A DNA stretch of 51,992 nt. Origin: Oscillatoriaceae cyanobacterium M33_DOE_052. Its GTDB lineage: Bacteria; Cyanobacteriota; Cyanobacteriia; Cyanobacteriales; Laspinemataceae. This document shows, piece after piece, positions 17,578 through 26,138 of the stretch; position 1 is the stretch's first letter; every line of letters begins with the position of its first letter. The notes beneath the pieces were generated by a model. That model did not search any database, was not told the DNA's origin, and saw only the letters and a program-made list of their open reading frames with translations. Position numbers and translations under genes: made by a program. Location of the stretch: positions 1-51,992 of the forward strand of contig DVDU01000209.1 of NCBI GenBank assembly GCA_015296065.1. The letters run 5' to 3'.

Positions 17578-19887
17578 ATGCTGCAAAAATCAGGAAACCG
17601 GGTGCCGATCGCCCCTAGATTGGCAATATCCTCGCTCAAGCAAGGTTCCCCACAGGCAAAGCGAGGACTGCAAGTTGGGACATTTGTCACCCTGGGATTA
17701 GCCACAGCGATGATGGCGATCGCCGTGGGGTGGGTGGCGGGGGTAGCTCCCCTCAGCAATTTTTTTACTCAGTGGCACCTTTGGCAGCAACAACCACCAA
17801 TTTGGGTGGAACTGCCCGAAGTAAGTCACGATTATTATCTGTTAATTCCCACAGTGGTGCTGGTGGGGATGGCTTTGGTGGTGCAAAAAATATCGCCTCG
17901 GCCTCAAACTTGGTCGCGAGTGGTGGTAATATCGATCGTGCTGGCGCTGACCGTGCGTTACTGGCTGTGGCGATCGCTCTCCACCCTCTACCTCGCCGAC
18001 CCCATCAACGGGCTGTTTAGTTTAGGATTATTTCTCCTAGAAATTCTCGCAGTTTCCAGCACCGTCATTCAACTATATCTCACCCTGAGCAGCAAAGACC
18101 GACGGCGGGAAGCTGACCTTTACCAAAAAAATGTGATGGCCGGGGAATTTACGCCATCAGTAGATATTTTCATCCCCACCTATAACGAACCTGCCTTTAT
18201 TTTACGACGGACAGTTATCGGTTGTCAAGCGATAAAATATGCCCAGAAAAAAATCTACCTCCTCGACGATACCAGACGCCCAGAAATTAAACAGTTAGCC
18301 GCAGAATTGGGTTGTGAGTATATCACCAGAGCCGACAACCGCCACGCCAAAGCAGGAAATTTAAACCATGCCTTATCTCAAACCCACGGCGAATTAATCG
18401 CCATCTTTGATGCCGATTTCGTGCCAACGGAAAATTTCCTCAGCCGCACGGTGGGTTTTTTCCAAAATCAGAAAATTGCCCTAGTGCAGACGCCCCAAAC
18501 CTTCTATAACCCCGACCCCATTGCCCGCAATCTCGGTTTAGCGGCAACATTAACGGCGGAAGAGGAGATATTTTATCGCCATGTACAACAGATCAAGGAT
18601 GGAGCTGGCGCCGTTGTCTGTGCGGGCACTTCTTTTGTGGTGCGGCGCCGCGCTTTAGAAGCTGTAGGCGGATTCGTCACCGATTCTATCAGTGAAGATT
18701 ACTTTACTGGCATCAAGATTTCTGCCCTGGGCTATGATGTCATCTATTTAGAGGAAAAATTGAGCGCTGGTTTAGCGGCGGAAAATATGGCGGCATTCTT
18801 TACCCAGCGGTTGCGGTGGGCCAGGGGGACGCTACAGGCATTTTTTATCGATGCTAATCCCCTGACGATTCCGGGTTTGACCTGGAGGCAAAGGCTGGCC
18901 CATTTAGAAGGGATTTGCAGTTGGTTTAATATCCTGGCTAGGGTGATATTTCTGATGATGCCCATTGCCAGCGCTTTTTTGGGGGTGGTGCCTCTGAAAA
19001 CCAATGGGGCAGAGTTGCTGTATTTCTTTTTGCCTTATTACTTGATTTCTCTGACGACCTTTAGTTGGTTGAATCAGCGATCGCGCTCGGTCTTCCTCTC
19101 CGACGTGTACGCGATCGTCCTGTGCTTTCCTCTGGCTCTCACCGTTGTCCAAGCAATGCTTTATCCCTTTGCCAAAGGATTCCAAGTCACGCCAAAAGGT
19201 AATATCCGAGCCGGATGGACTTTCAACTGGAGTTTGGCATTACCCCTCATATTGTTCTGTATCGCCACAGCTTTAGCCTGCTTGCGAGTTTTAGGCATAT
19301 TTGGCGAAGTACCCATCACCCCAGCAATGGCGGAAATCACAGGGATAAATCTGGCTGTAGTTTGGGGCGGTTACAACCTGCTCGCCGTCATCATTGCCCT
19401 TTTCATCCTCATCGACGCTCCCAAACCAGATCCGGGCGACTGGTTAGGACTCCGCCGCGTGGTGCAAATTACGCCCACCACGGACCATCTCCCAGCAATT
19501 TGGGGGGAAACCGTGGCGATTTCCGATTTTGCCAATACAGTAGGTGGGGCGGAAGTGATACTGGCGCAACCCATCAGCTTTACGCCGGGGGTGCCTGTTA
19601 CCCTAGAAATTCTCAGTGAAGGGATAAAACTGCGGGGCAAAATGTTTGTTTCGCCCAACAAAGCTCAGGTGAAAGCGGGGTTGCGGGTGCGGATTGCATT
19701 TGAGCCCATGACCATCAAAGAGTACCGCCAGTTAGTGGAGATGCTATTTTGCCGTCCCGGCAGGTGGCAACGGCAAAATGTGCCTGGGGAGTGGCGCGCC
19801 CTCCTGCTGATGTTGCAACTGTTGCTGCAACCTCCGGCTTTATTTAAGCGGAATCAACTGAGCGCTATTCCTGTTTCTCAAATTTGA
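17578..19887 (+). CDS. bcsA: Cellulose synthase catalytic subunit (BcsA-like, GT2)
   Basis: The 769-residue membrane glycosyltransferase polymerises UDP-glucose into beta-1,4-glucan and threads it through the membrane. Two N-terminal membrane helices precede the GT2 core: DDTRRPE (about 229), DADFVPTENFL (about 277), SEDYFTG (about 371) and the QRLRW signature (about 409). Further helices follow (about 440-600). The C-terminal PilZ-like segment (about 615-735) is degenerate: RxxxR reads RRVVQI and DxSxxG reads DFANTVGG. A TAAGGAAG ribosome binding site precedes the ATG. No bcsB or cellulase follows, as in cyanobacterial XcsA-type synthases that need a separate export partner. Confidence 0.92.
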   Translation: MLQKSGNRVPIAPRLAISSLKQGSPQAKRGLQVGTFVTLGLATAMMAIAVGWVAGVAPLSNFFTQWHLWQQQPPIWVELPEVSHDYYLLIPTVVLVGMALVVQKISPRPQTWSRVVVISIVLALTVRYWLWRSLSTLYLADPINGLFSLGLFLLEILAVSSTVIQLYLTLSSKDRRREADLYQKNVMAGEFTPSVDIFIPTYNEPAFILRRTVIGCQAIKYAQKKIYLLDDTRRPEIKQLAAELGCEYITRADNRHAKAGNLNHALSQTHGELIAIFDADFVPTENFLSRTVGFFQNQKIALVQTPQTFYNPDPIARNLGLAATLTAEEEIFYRHVQQIKDGAGAVVCAGTSFVVRRRALEAVGGFVTDSISEDYFTGIKISALGYDVIYLEEKLSAGLAAENMAAFFTQRLRWARGTLQAFFIDANPLTIPGLTWRQRLAHLEGICSWFNILARVIFLMMPIASAFLGVVPLKTNGAELLYFFLPYYLISLTTFSWLNQRSRSVFLSDVYAIVLCFPLALTVVQAMLYPFAKGFQVTPKGNIRAGWTFNWSLALPLILFCIATALACLRVLGIFGEVPITPAMAEITGINLAVVWGGYNLLAVIIALFILIDAPKPDPGDWLGLRRVVQITPTTDHLPAIWGETVAISDFANTVGGAEVILAQPISFTPGVPVTLEILSEGIKLRGKMFVSPNKAQVKAGLRVRIAFEPMTIKEYRQLVEMLFCRPGRWQRQNVPGEWRALLLMLQLLLQPPALFKRNQLSAIPVSQI

Positions 19888-20098
19888 TTTCCCTACGGGT
19901 TTAAATCATAGTTCGGTTTGCCGCATCTTGGGGTAGGGTTCCCCCGATTTCCTGGTCTCCCCTACCCCCCAGCCTCACGAAAGGTTCGGCGATCGCGATT
20001 TTTTCAGGGTACAGAACCGAACCCAATTACCTGGAGAAGTTGGATAGATTGATACCAACAAACAACACCACTACCAAATCATCCAGGAGGACAGAAAT

Positions 20099-20536
20099 AT
20101 GGCTCTGATGCGCTATTACCCCTTACGTGAAATCGATACCATGCAGCGGCAACTCAACCGGTTGTTTGAAAATCTTTATCCTTATGCTGATGGTGAGCCA
20201 GTGGGATTTGACTATGTGCCACCGGCGGAATTGGAAGAAACAGCAGAAGCACTGCTCCTGAGATTAGAAATTCCCGGTTTGGAGGCCAAAGATATCGATA
20301 TCCAAGCTACGGCTGATTCGGTGACTGTTACCGGCGATCGTCTGGCCATCCAGACCGATGAAAAAGCCATGTTCAAAAGCGAATTTCGCTACGGTAAATT
20401 CCGCCGCCAAATCTCTCTACCCAAGCGGATTCAAAATACCCAAGTGACAGCGGAATATAAAAACGGCATTCTCCATCTCACCCTCCCCAAAGCGGAAGCT
20501 GAGAAAAACAAGGTAGTCAAAGTGCAACTTGGCTAA
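20099..20536 (+). CDS. hspA: Small heat shock protein (Hsp20/alpha-crystallin)
   Basis: This 145-residue protein has the Hsp20 layout: an N-terminal MALMRYYPLREIDTMQRQL, a DYVPPAELEETAEALLLRLE start of the alpha-crystallin domain (about 40-135) and the conserved NGILHLTLPKAE signature. It acts as an ATP-independent holdase in the cytoplasm and at thylakoids. The ribosome binding site is AGGAGG eight bases before the ATG. Neither a CIRCE palindrome nor another heat-shock operator is evident in the 211 bp upstream; a GGGGTAGGG/CCCTACCCC stem near 19931-19970 may end the cellulose synthase transcript. Confidence 0.93.
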   Translation: MALMRYYPLREIDTMQRQLNRLFENLYPYADGEPVGFDYVPPAELEETAEALLLRLEIPGLEAKDIDIQATADSVTVTGDRLAIQTDEKAMFKSEFRYGKFRRQISLPKRIQNTQVTAEYKNGILHLTLPKAEAEKNKVVKVQLG

Positions 20537-20569
20537 TCAGATCCGGTTAATTGCCCAGAGCCCATGTTT

Positions 20570-20627
20570 CTTTGTGTCCTTGGTGTCTTTGTGGTGACAA
20601 TCAACCACAGAGGCACAGAGGGCACAA
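20570..20627. terminator. Inverted repeat between convergent genes
   Basis: TTTGTGTCCTTGGTGTCTTTGTGGT and its imperfect inverse ACCACAGAGGCACAGAGGGCACAAG face each other between hspA (plus) and the Hpt gene (minus). The long stem is a dispersed cyanobacterial palindrome and is well placed to end transcription in both directions. Confidence 0.45.
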
Positions 20628-20645
20628 GGGAGGGCACAGAGGAAT

Positions 20646-21548
20646 TTAGGGAGATTTAATTGCCTTAGCCAACAACTTCACCAACACGGTGAGGTCTTTT
20701 TTATCGAAACTTTCCAAGAGTAGTTTAGCGGCGGCTTTGGGTTCGGTGGGGAGGGCGATCGTCCCGGCGGGGAGGCTTTTGCCCTTGGTGGCGGCACCAC
20801 CAGATAATGAAAGCAGAGCCGGACTGGCAGCGAAGTCCGCACCCCCAGCTACGAGAAAGTCCACCGCTTGTTTAAGTTCTTTGATCGCCAAAGGCGCCAG
20901 GACGAGATAGGAGTTTTTGGGATTACCGATGCTGGCGCGCACGGTAGTGACTAACTGTTGCCAGTTTTCATTATTCGGGACGAGTTCCAGGAGCCGATCG
21001 CATAGAGCCTGCATCGCCGCGCGACCTTTGGGGTCTTCTTTTTGCTTGAATAGCTGTAGCATCTGGCGCAGCAGGTCGATCGCGTTATTGGCAAAATCTC
21101 GAGGCAGGCCCGAGGAGTCATCCCCACCACTTTCCCCGCTCACCAGGCGGTTGAGGTAATCTTGCAGCTCCTCAAACACCGGCTCCGCTTGCTTGACGAT
21201 TTTCTCGCCCTCCTCCGGCACCAGGCCCCCGGGGCTTTGCAGACGCTGCACCAAGGCTTGTAGAGTGTCGTAACCCTTTAAAAACAGGGATTCCAGTTTT
21301 TGGTCAACCTCGATCGGATTTTCCTTGAGAATCTTAAAAGAATCCTCCAATCTATGCGCCGCTTTCTGAATGCTGACAAAACCCAACATCGCCGCGCCCC
21401 CTTTCACTGAGTGAGCAGCACGAAACAGCTCATTGACCATTTCCTGGTCAGCCATCGTCGATTGCAGGTCTAATAGCCCCTTTTCCAAGGTTTCGAGGTG
21501 TTCTTTAGCTTCCTCGATGAAGAAATAGATAATCTTATCATCTGCCAC
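20646..21548 (-). CDS. Hpt-domain phosphotransfer protein
   Basis: The protein is about 300 residues from a GTG at 21548, chosen because GAGGAAAC sits five bases before it and the domain starts ADDKIIYFFIEEAKEHLETL. The N-terminal CheA-like Hpt domain (1-110) carries the phosphorylatable His46 in AAHSVKGGAAMLG. A linker and a second all-helical region (about 155-230) follow, then a low-complexity segment and a short helical tail SFDKKDLTVLVKLLAKAIK. No kinase domain is present. It could accept phosphate from the hybrid kinase encoded at 5388-7736 or from the kinases upstream, but pairing is not shown by the sequence. Confidence 0.85.
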   Translation of the reverse strand: MADDKIIYFFIEEAKEHLETLEKGLLDLQSTMADQEMVNELFRAAHSVKGGAAMLGFVSIQKAAHRLEDSFKILKENPIEVDQKLESLFLKGYDTLQALVQRLQSPGGLVPEEGEKIVKQAEPVFEELQDYLNRLVSGESGGDDSSGLPRDFANNAIDLLRQMLQLFKQKEDPKGRAAMQALCDRLLELVPNNENWQQLVTTVRASIGNPKNSYLVLAPLAIKELKQAVDFLVAGGADFAASPALLSLSGGAATKGKSLPAGTIALPTEPKAAAKLLLESFDKKDLTVLVKLLAKAIKSP

Positions 21549-21871
21549 GGCAAGTTTCCTCAATCTGAAAACGATCCGCAATCAATAGCTGTTGGTTTGC
21601 CCGCCTCAGAGACGGAGCAGGGCAGCGGTCCCGATTTTCCCAGTCCAGTCAGCGGGATCGCTCCCTTGACTTTGGTGGCCATACCCTAGTTTTCCCCCAG
21701 ATTTGACTATTGATATCATATCTGAGGATAAAACGGCACCACCCCCATCATCCTCCCACCCATCCAGAGCCGACAGGAGGCACTCGGGGGAATCGGATCT
21801 ATTTTTTCAGGATTTGCCGGTTGGGCTCGATGAAACCGGAGAATCAACCGGCTCTTTCCCAGAGACAATTT
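21549..21871. other. Intergenic region between two minus-strand signalling genes
   Basis: No gene is apparent. The stretch includes an AT-rich part (TTGACTATTGATATCATATC, near 21701-21722) but no clear promoter on the minus strand. Confidence 0.4.
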
Positions 21872-23734
21872 TTACAAAGGTTTCTGCAGGGGCGATGGAT
21901 CAGGCCCAGTTGATCCCCCCACGGGAATGGCAATTACCAACTCCGTCCCGTGACCCGGTTCTGAGATGCAGTACAAGTGACCGCCATGTTTTTCCACCAC
22001 AATCTGGTAGCCGATCGACAAACCCATCCCCGTACCGTAACCCACGGCTTTCGTCGTAAAAAACGGGTCAAAAATCCGGTTTTTCACCGCCAAAGGCATC
22101 CCCGGTCCGTTGTCAGCGATCCGAATCACCGCGTAGGAGCCAGCGTCCAGGGGCAAATCTTCGTGAGTATCACCTCCCGCCACCACCTCCGTGCAAATCT
22201 GAATCTGCCTCGGACCTGGTTGAGATTCCAGGGCATCGATCGCATTAGACAGAATGCTCATAAACACCTGATTCATATCCGCCGCACAACATTCCACCGC
22301 TGGCAGATTGCCATATGTCTTAATCACCTCAATTGCACCATCTGGCATCCCGTGCAGGCGATTTTGTAGCAGCAGCAACGTACTCTCAATCCCTTCGTGA
22401 ATATCCACCCGCTTTCTCCCCGACTCATCCAAGCGAGAAAAATTGCGCAGAGACAAAACAATTTCCCGAATCCGCTCCGCTCCCACCTTCATCGAAGCCA
22501 GCAACTTCGGCAAATCTTCGCTCATAAACTCCAAATCCATCTCTTCGAGATGCGCCGCGATTTCTGGTGCTAATGGCTCCCCATACTTTTGGTAAAGTTC
22601 AATCAAATGCAGCATATCTTTAATATAGCTATCAGCGTGAGCAATATTGCCGAAAATAAAACTCACAGGATTATTAATTTCATGGGCTAAACCAGCGGCA
22701 ATCTGACCTAAAGCCGTCATTTTTTCATTTTGCACTAACTGAGTTTGCGCCCGTTGCAGCTCTGACAAAGTGCCCTGAAGCTGCTGGGTTTGCCGCTTCA
22801 ATTTGGCCTGGGATTTTTGCAGAGCCTCTTCTACCTGCTTGCGGCTGGTGATATCAAACCGAATTGCAAAATATTGAAACGGCTGGCCTGCTTCATCTAA
22901 AAAAGGGATAATGGTAGTATCTACCCAATAATAGCTTCCATCTTTAGCGCGATTTTTAATTTCTCCTTTCCAAATATCGCCGCGAGAAATTGTTTCCCAT
23001 AAATCTGCAAAAAATTTCCGATTATGATATTGAGAATTAACTACTTTATGTGTGTTGCCGATTAACTCTTTTCCCGAATATTTAGATAGCTCACAAAATT
23101 TATTGTTTGCATAAGTAATTACCCCATTAGCATCAGTTATCGCCAGAATCGCTGCTTTGTCTAAAGCTAGCTTGATATCAGATAATTCCTTAATCGATTG
23201 CCTCAGCCGCGATTCGGTTACTCGCAACTTAGTAATATCACTAAAACTCCAAACTCGCCCTGCTATCTTGCTCCCCAAGTGAAAGGGCAGAGAATGGCAC
23301 TCGATAATCCTGCCATCACTTTTTTTTAATTCTAACACCTGACAGTATTCTGCCTCCGGCTGGGCGTAGAGTTGGCGGATATCAATTAAAAATTTTTCGG
23401 GATTTTCCAAACATTCCAGGATATGCGCCAGGACAGCATCCCGATGTCCCAAACCTCCCCCATCCGCCACTAATACGGTATCCGGGATGCCCCACATTTC
23501 CACAAACCGGCGATTGTAGTGGGTAATACAACCGGCTAAATCAAAAGCGATGATTCCGTCGGCGGTAGCTTCTAGGGTAGCCTGCAATAATGCCAAGGAT
23601 GCCGGTAAATCTTTATCTGCTAAGGTGTAGGTGTTGATTGGGGGGGGATTTTGTTGTTGGGTAGCCATGATTTGCTGGTCTATATTGAGTGGCAAGATAA
23701 GAGGTACGGTCCGTTCGGGCTTAGTAATGGACAT
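21872..23734 (-). CDS. PAS-domain sensor histidine kinase
   Basis: The 620-residue soluble kinase has two PAS domains: about 45-170 (ATADGIIAFDLAGCITHYN) and about 185-310, the second closing with a PAC motif (GEIKNRAKDGSYYWVDTTI). A coiled-coil linker LKRQTQQLQGTLSELQRAQ leads to the H box GLAHEINNPVSFI, then the N box SNAIDAL, G1 ADNGPGMP, F box DPFFTTK and G2 GYGTGMGLSIG. It belongs to the HEINNP type that often lacks a cognate regulator nearby. An internal ATG at 23668 (MATQQQ) is an alternative start. Its architecture parallels the next kinase gene upstream, suggesting paralogy in the catalytic half. Confidence 0.92.
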   Translation of the reverse strand: MSITKPERTVPLILPLNIDQQIMATQQQNPPPINTYTLADKDLPASLALLQATLEATADGIIAFDLAGCITHYNRRFVEMWGIPDTVLVADGGGLGHRDAVLAHILECLENPEKFLIDIRQLYAQPEAEYCQVLELKKSDGRIIECHSLPFHLGSKIAGRVWSFSDITKLRVTESRLRQSIKELSDIKLALDKAAILAITDANGVITYANNKFCELSKYSGKELIGNTHKVVNSQYHNRKFFADLWETISRGDIWKGEIKNRAKDGSYYWVDTTIIPFLDEAGQPFQYFAIRFDITSRKQVEEALQKSQAKLKRQTQQLQGTLSELQRAQTQLVQNEKMTALGQIAAGLAHEINNPVSFIFGNIAHADSYIKDMLHLIELYQKYGEPLAPEIAAHLEEMDLEFMSEDLPKLLASMKVGAERIREIVLSLRNFSRLDESGRKRVDIHEGIESTLLLLQNRLHGMPDGAIEVIKTYGNLPAVECCAADMNQVFMSILSNAIDALESQPGPRQIQICTEVVAGGDTHEDLPLDAGSYAVIRIADNGPGMPLAVKNRIFDPFFTTKAVGYGTGMGLSIGYQIVVEKHGGHLYCISEPGHGTELVIAIPVGGSTGPDPSPLQKPL

Positions 23735-23878
23735 TTTTTGATTCTACCCAATCTACATCGGGATTTCAAGCCCATTTTTATCCCCGGCTTATTGAGAAAA
23801 GTTATCTGGAAATTAAGCTGCGGTAACTAATGGGGTGAATAGTGCGAGAGTTTGCCTCACCCCATTCGCTTGTCTCGC

Positions 23879-25693
23879 TTAACCTGCTAGTCCGGGTAAT
23901 TTTTGCTGTACGGGTAGTTCGATCGTGAACTGCGCCCCTTGTCCTGGGGTGGAGAAACACTCCAGCCTCCCCTGATGTTTATCTACCACAATCTGATAGC
24001 TAATCGATAGCCCCAGCCCCGTACCTTTCCCCACGGGTTTAGTGGTAAAGAAGGGGTCAAACATCCGCTGTTTTACTGACTCTGGAATCCCCGGCCCATT
24101 ATCGGCAATGTAAATAGCAACTCTGTGGGGGTCTATAAGTTCAGTTTTAATCGTTATCGTGGGCACTGACAAAGGAAAACTGGCTGGCCAATCAGGCAGA
24201 TTTTGTGGTTGACATTCTGCATTGGGTATTTTAGAGTCTTCGAGCGCATCAATGGCATTATTGATTAGATTGATAATCGCCTGATTGAGCTGACCCGGGT
24301 AACATTCAATTTGGGGTAAATTACCATATTCTTTAATTACTACGATGCCGCTCATGCCATTTTTTATATGGATATCATTGGGGTTGAGCCGGTGCTGTAA
24401 AATCATTAAGGCGCTGTCAATCCCACTGTGAATGTCAACTGCTTTTAGGTCTGATTCGTCTAAGCGGGAGAATGTGCGTAAAGATGTGACGATCGACCGG
24501 ATGCGCTCGGCCCCGCTGCGCATAGAAGATATCAGCTTAGGCAGGTCGCTTACTAAATAGTCTAAATCTATTTCCTCTGCTTTTTCTTGAATTTCTCTTA
24601 CCGGTTGGTTATAAGATTTGCTATAAAGCCCCAACAACTCTAAAAGAGAATCTAAATATTGATGGGCATGGATAATGTTGGCATAGATAAAATTGACCGG
24701 ATTATTGATTTCGTGGGCAATCCCCGCTACTAGCTGACCGAGAGAGGACATTTTTTCGCTTTGAATGAGCTGGGCTTGAGTCCGCTGGAGATGGGAAATT
24801 GCTGTTTCCAGCTCTTTAGTTTTTTCTCGGAGTTTTTCCTCCGCCAGCACCCGCTGGGTGGTGTCTTGAACGAGAGAAATAATTGACACCACCTTCCCGG
24901 CTTCGTCGAAAAGTACCGAATTATACCATTCGCAATGAACCACCGATCCATCTTTTTTATAATTGCGATTCACCATCGTATTGCGTGGTTGACTGCCATC
25001 CCATAACTGATTAATAATTCTGCTGACTTCTGGTAAATCTTCTGGGTGGATAAATTGCCACTCACTAGGGTGCTTTTTTAGCACATCTTCAGGCCGCCAG
25101 CCAAATATGTGTTCGGCTCTTTCTGACCAGCGATGAACCTGCATGTTACTATCCCATTCTACCACAGCTAATGGTGTATTTTCAAAGTGAAATTTTAATG
25201 TTTGATGGGCTTGGATGAGTTCCGCTTCGGCTTCCTGCCGCTCCTGAATTTCCGCTGCCAGGAGGCGGTTGGCTTCTTCTAGTTGTCCGGGACTGGGTAG
25301 TGCCAGCGCTAGGGGCATGACTTGGAATATCATAAATACGGTGACTAAGGATACTGCGGCGGTTAAGGCTTTGATGGCACCGGAGAGCCAGTAATGGGGA
25401 TACCAGAGTGTCCAGATTTCCATCAGGTGACTGGTGCCGCAGCAGAGGATAAAAGCGGCGAACAGTAAAAAAAAGGCGGGATAGGGGATGTCTTGGAGGC
25501 GTTGGCGGACGAAATAGAGAATTAGGGCAGGGATAGAATAATAGCAAAATCCAATTACTGCATCGGCAATTACGTGCAAGGAAACTAACTCCCAGTGCCA
25601 CAAGTAACAATGTCCGTGGGGAATAAATGTGAATCCTAAAATAAGTGATAAGTAGGGGATCATAAATGATTGCAGTGATGACAGAGGTTTCAA
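23879..25693 (-). CDS. Ethylene-receptor-like membrane histidine kinase
   Basis: The 604-residue kinase begins with a three-helix membrane domain (about 35-135) matching the ethylene-binding domain of ETR1/Synechocystis SynEtr1: VIADAVIGFCYYSIP with D44, and ILCCGTSHLMEIWTLW with Cys85 and His89, the Cys-X3-His copper ligand pair. A coiled coil, a PAS domain with PAC (about 170-290), then HisKA (GIAHEINNPVNFI), N box INNAIDAL, G1 ADNGPGIP, F box DPFFTTK and G2 GKGTGLGLS follow. Copper-dependent ethylene binding is known for this domain in cyanobacteria, where it influences phototaxis and biofilm behaviour. No receiver is encoded adjacent. Confidence 0.88.
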   Translation of the reverse strand: MKPLSSLQSFMIPYLSLILGFTFIPHGHCYLWHWELVSLHVIADAVIGFCYYSIPALILYFVRQRLQDIPYPAFFLLFAAFILCCGTSHLMEIWTLWYPHYWLSGAIKALTAAVSLVTVFMIFQVMPLALALPSPGQLEEANRLLAAEIQERQEAEAELIQAHQTLKFHFENTPLAVVEWDSNMQVHRWSERAEHIFGWRPEDVLKKHPSEWQFIHPEDLPEVSRIINQLWDGSQPRNTMVNRNYKKDGSVVHCEWYNSVLFDEAGKVVSIISLVQDTTQRVLAEEKLREKTKELETAISHLQRTQAQLIQSEKMSSLGQLVAGIAHEINNPVNFIYANIIHAHQYLDSLLELLGLYSKSYNQPVREIQEKAEEIDLDYLVSDLPKLISSMRSGAERIRSIVTSLRTFSRLDESDLKAVDIHSGIDSALMILQHRLNPNDIHIKNGMSGIVVIKEYGNLPQIECYPGQLNQAIINLINNAIDALEDSKIPNAECQPQNLPDWPASFPLSVPTITIKTELIDPHRVAIYIADNGPGIPESVKQRMFDPFFTTKPVGKGTGLGLSISYQIVVDKHQGRLECFSTPGQGAQFTIELPVQQKLPGLAG

Positions 25694-26138
25694 TATGATA
25701 GACTAAAGTATGGCATACTTGCCGGTTGGAAATAAGGCTAGGAGTTACTCATTTGATGATGATTTTGGCATAGATTGGGCAGGATTGGTGAGGAATATAA
25801 TCGCCAAAAATACCGGCACTTTGAATTATCTTAATCATCAATTTTATTTTATACATTGATTTTGAGAAAATTGGCGGCTCACAGTTGCCGCGAGGGTGGC
25901 GGGGTGAGAGCCGGGGAGGAAGCTAATTTGGGGAAATTCTAGAGATAAGGAACATTGGCGGCACATTTCCTGTGATAACCTAATGGCTGGATGTGGAAGA
26001 CTGGGGCAGGGGGGTGATTGGTTCTTGGCGTTATGCCAAAAAGTTCCAGTTGTGTTCGTGAAGCCCCCGAATAGAGCTGAATAAATATTTGGGCGATTTG
26101 GCGTTTGTTATTGGAAGTTAAAAGCAAATACATCTACT
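25694..26138. other. Intergenic region with one weak small frame
   Basis: This 445-bp stretch divides the kinase from the FAD protein. A 49-codon frame on the plus strand at 25710-25859 (starts MAYLPVGNKARSYSF) has no ribosome binding site or recognisable homology, so I do not call it a gene. The rest shows no clear promoter or RNA. Confidence 0.4.

Noticed and set aside
25710-25859. 49-codon frame starting MAYLPVGNKARSY
   Set aside because: There is no ribosome binding site, no homology I recognise and low-complexity composition; not enough to call a gene.
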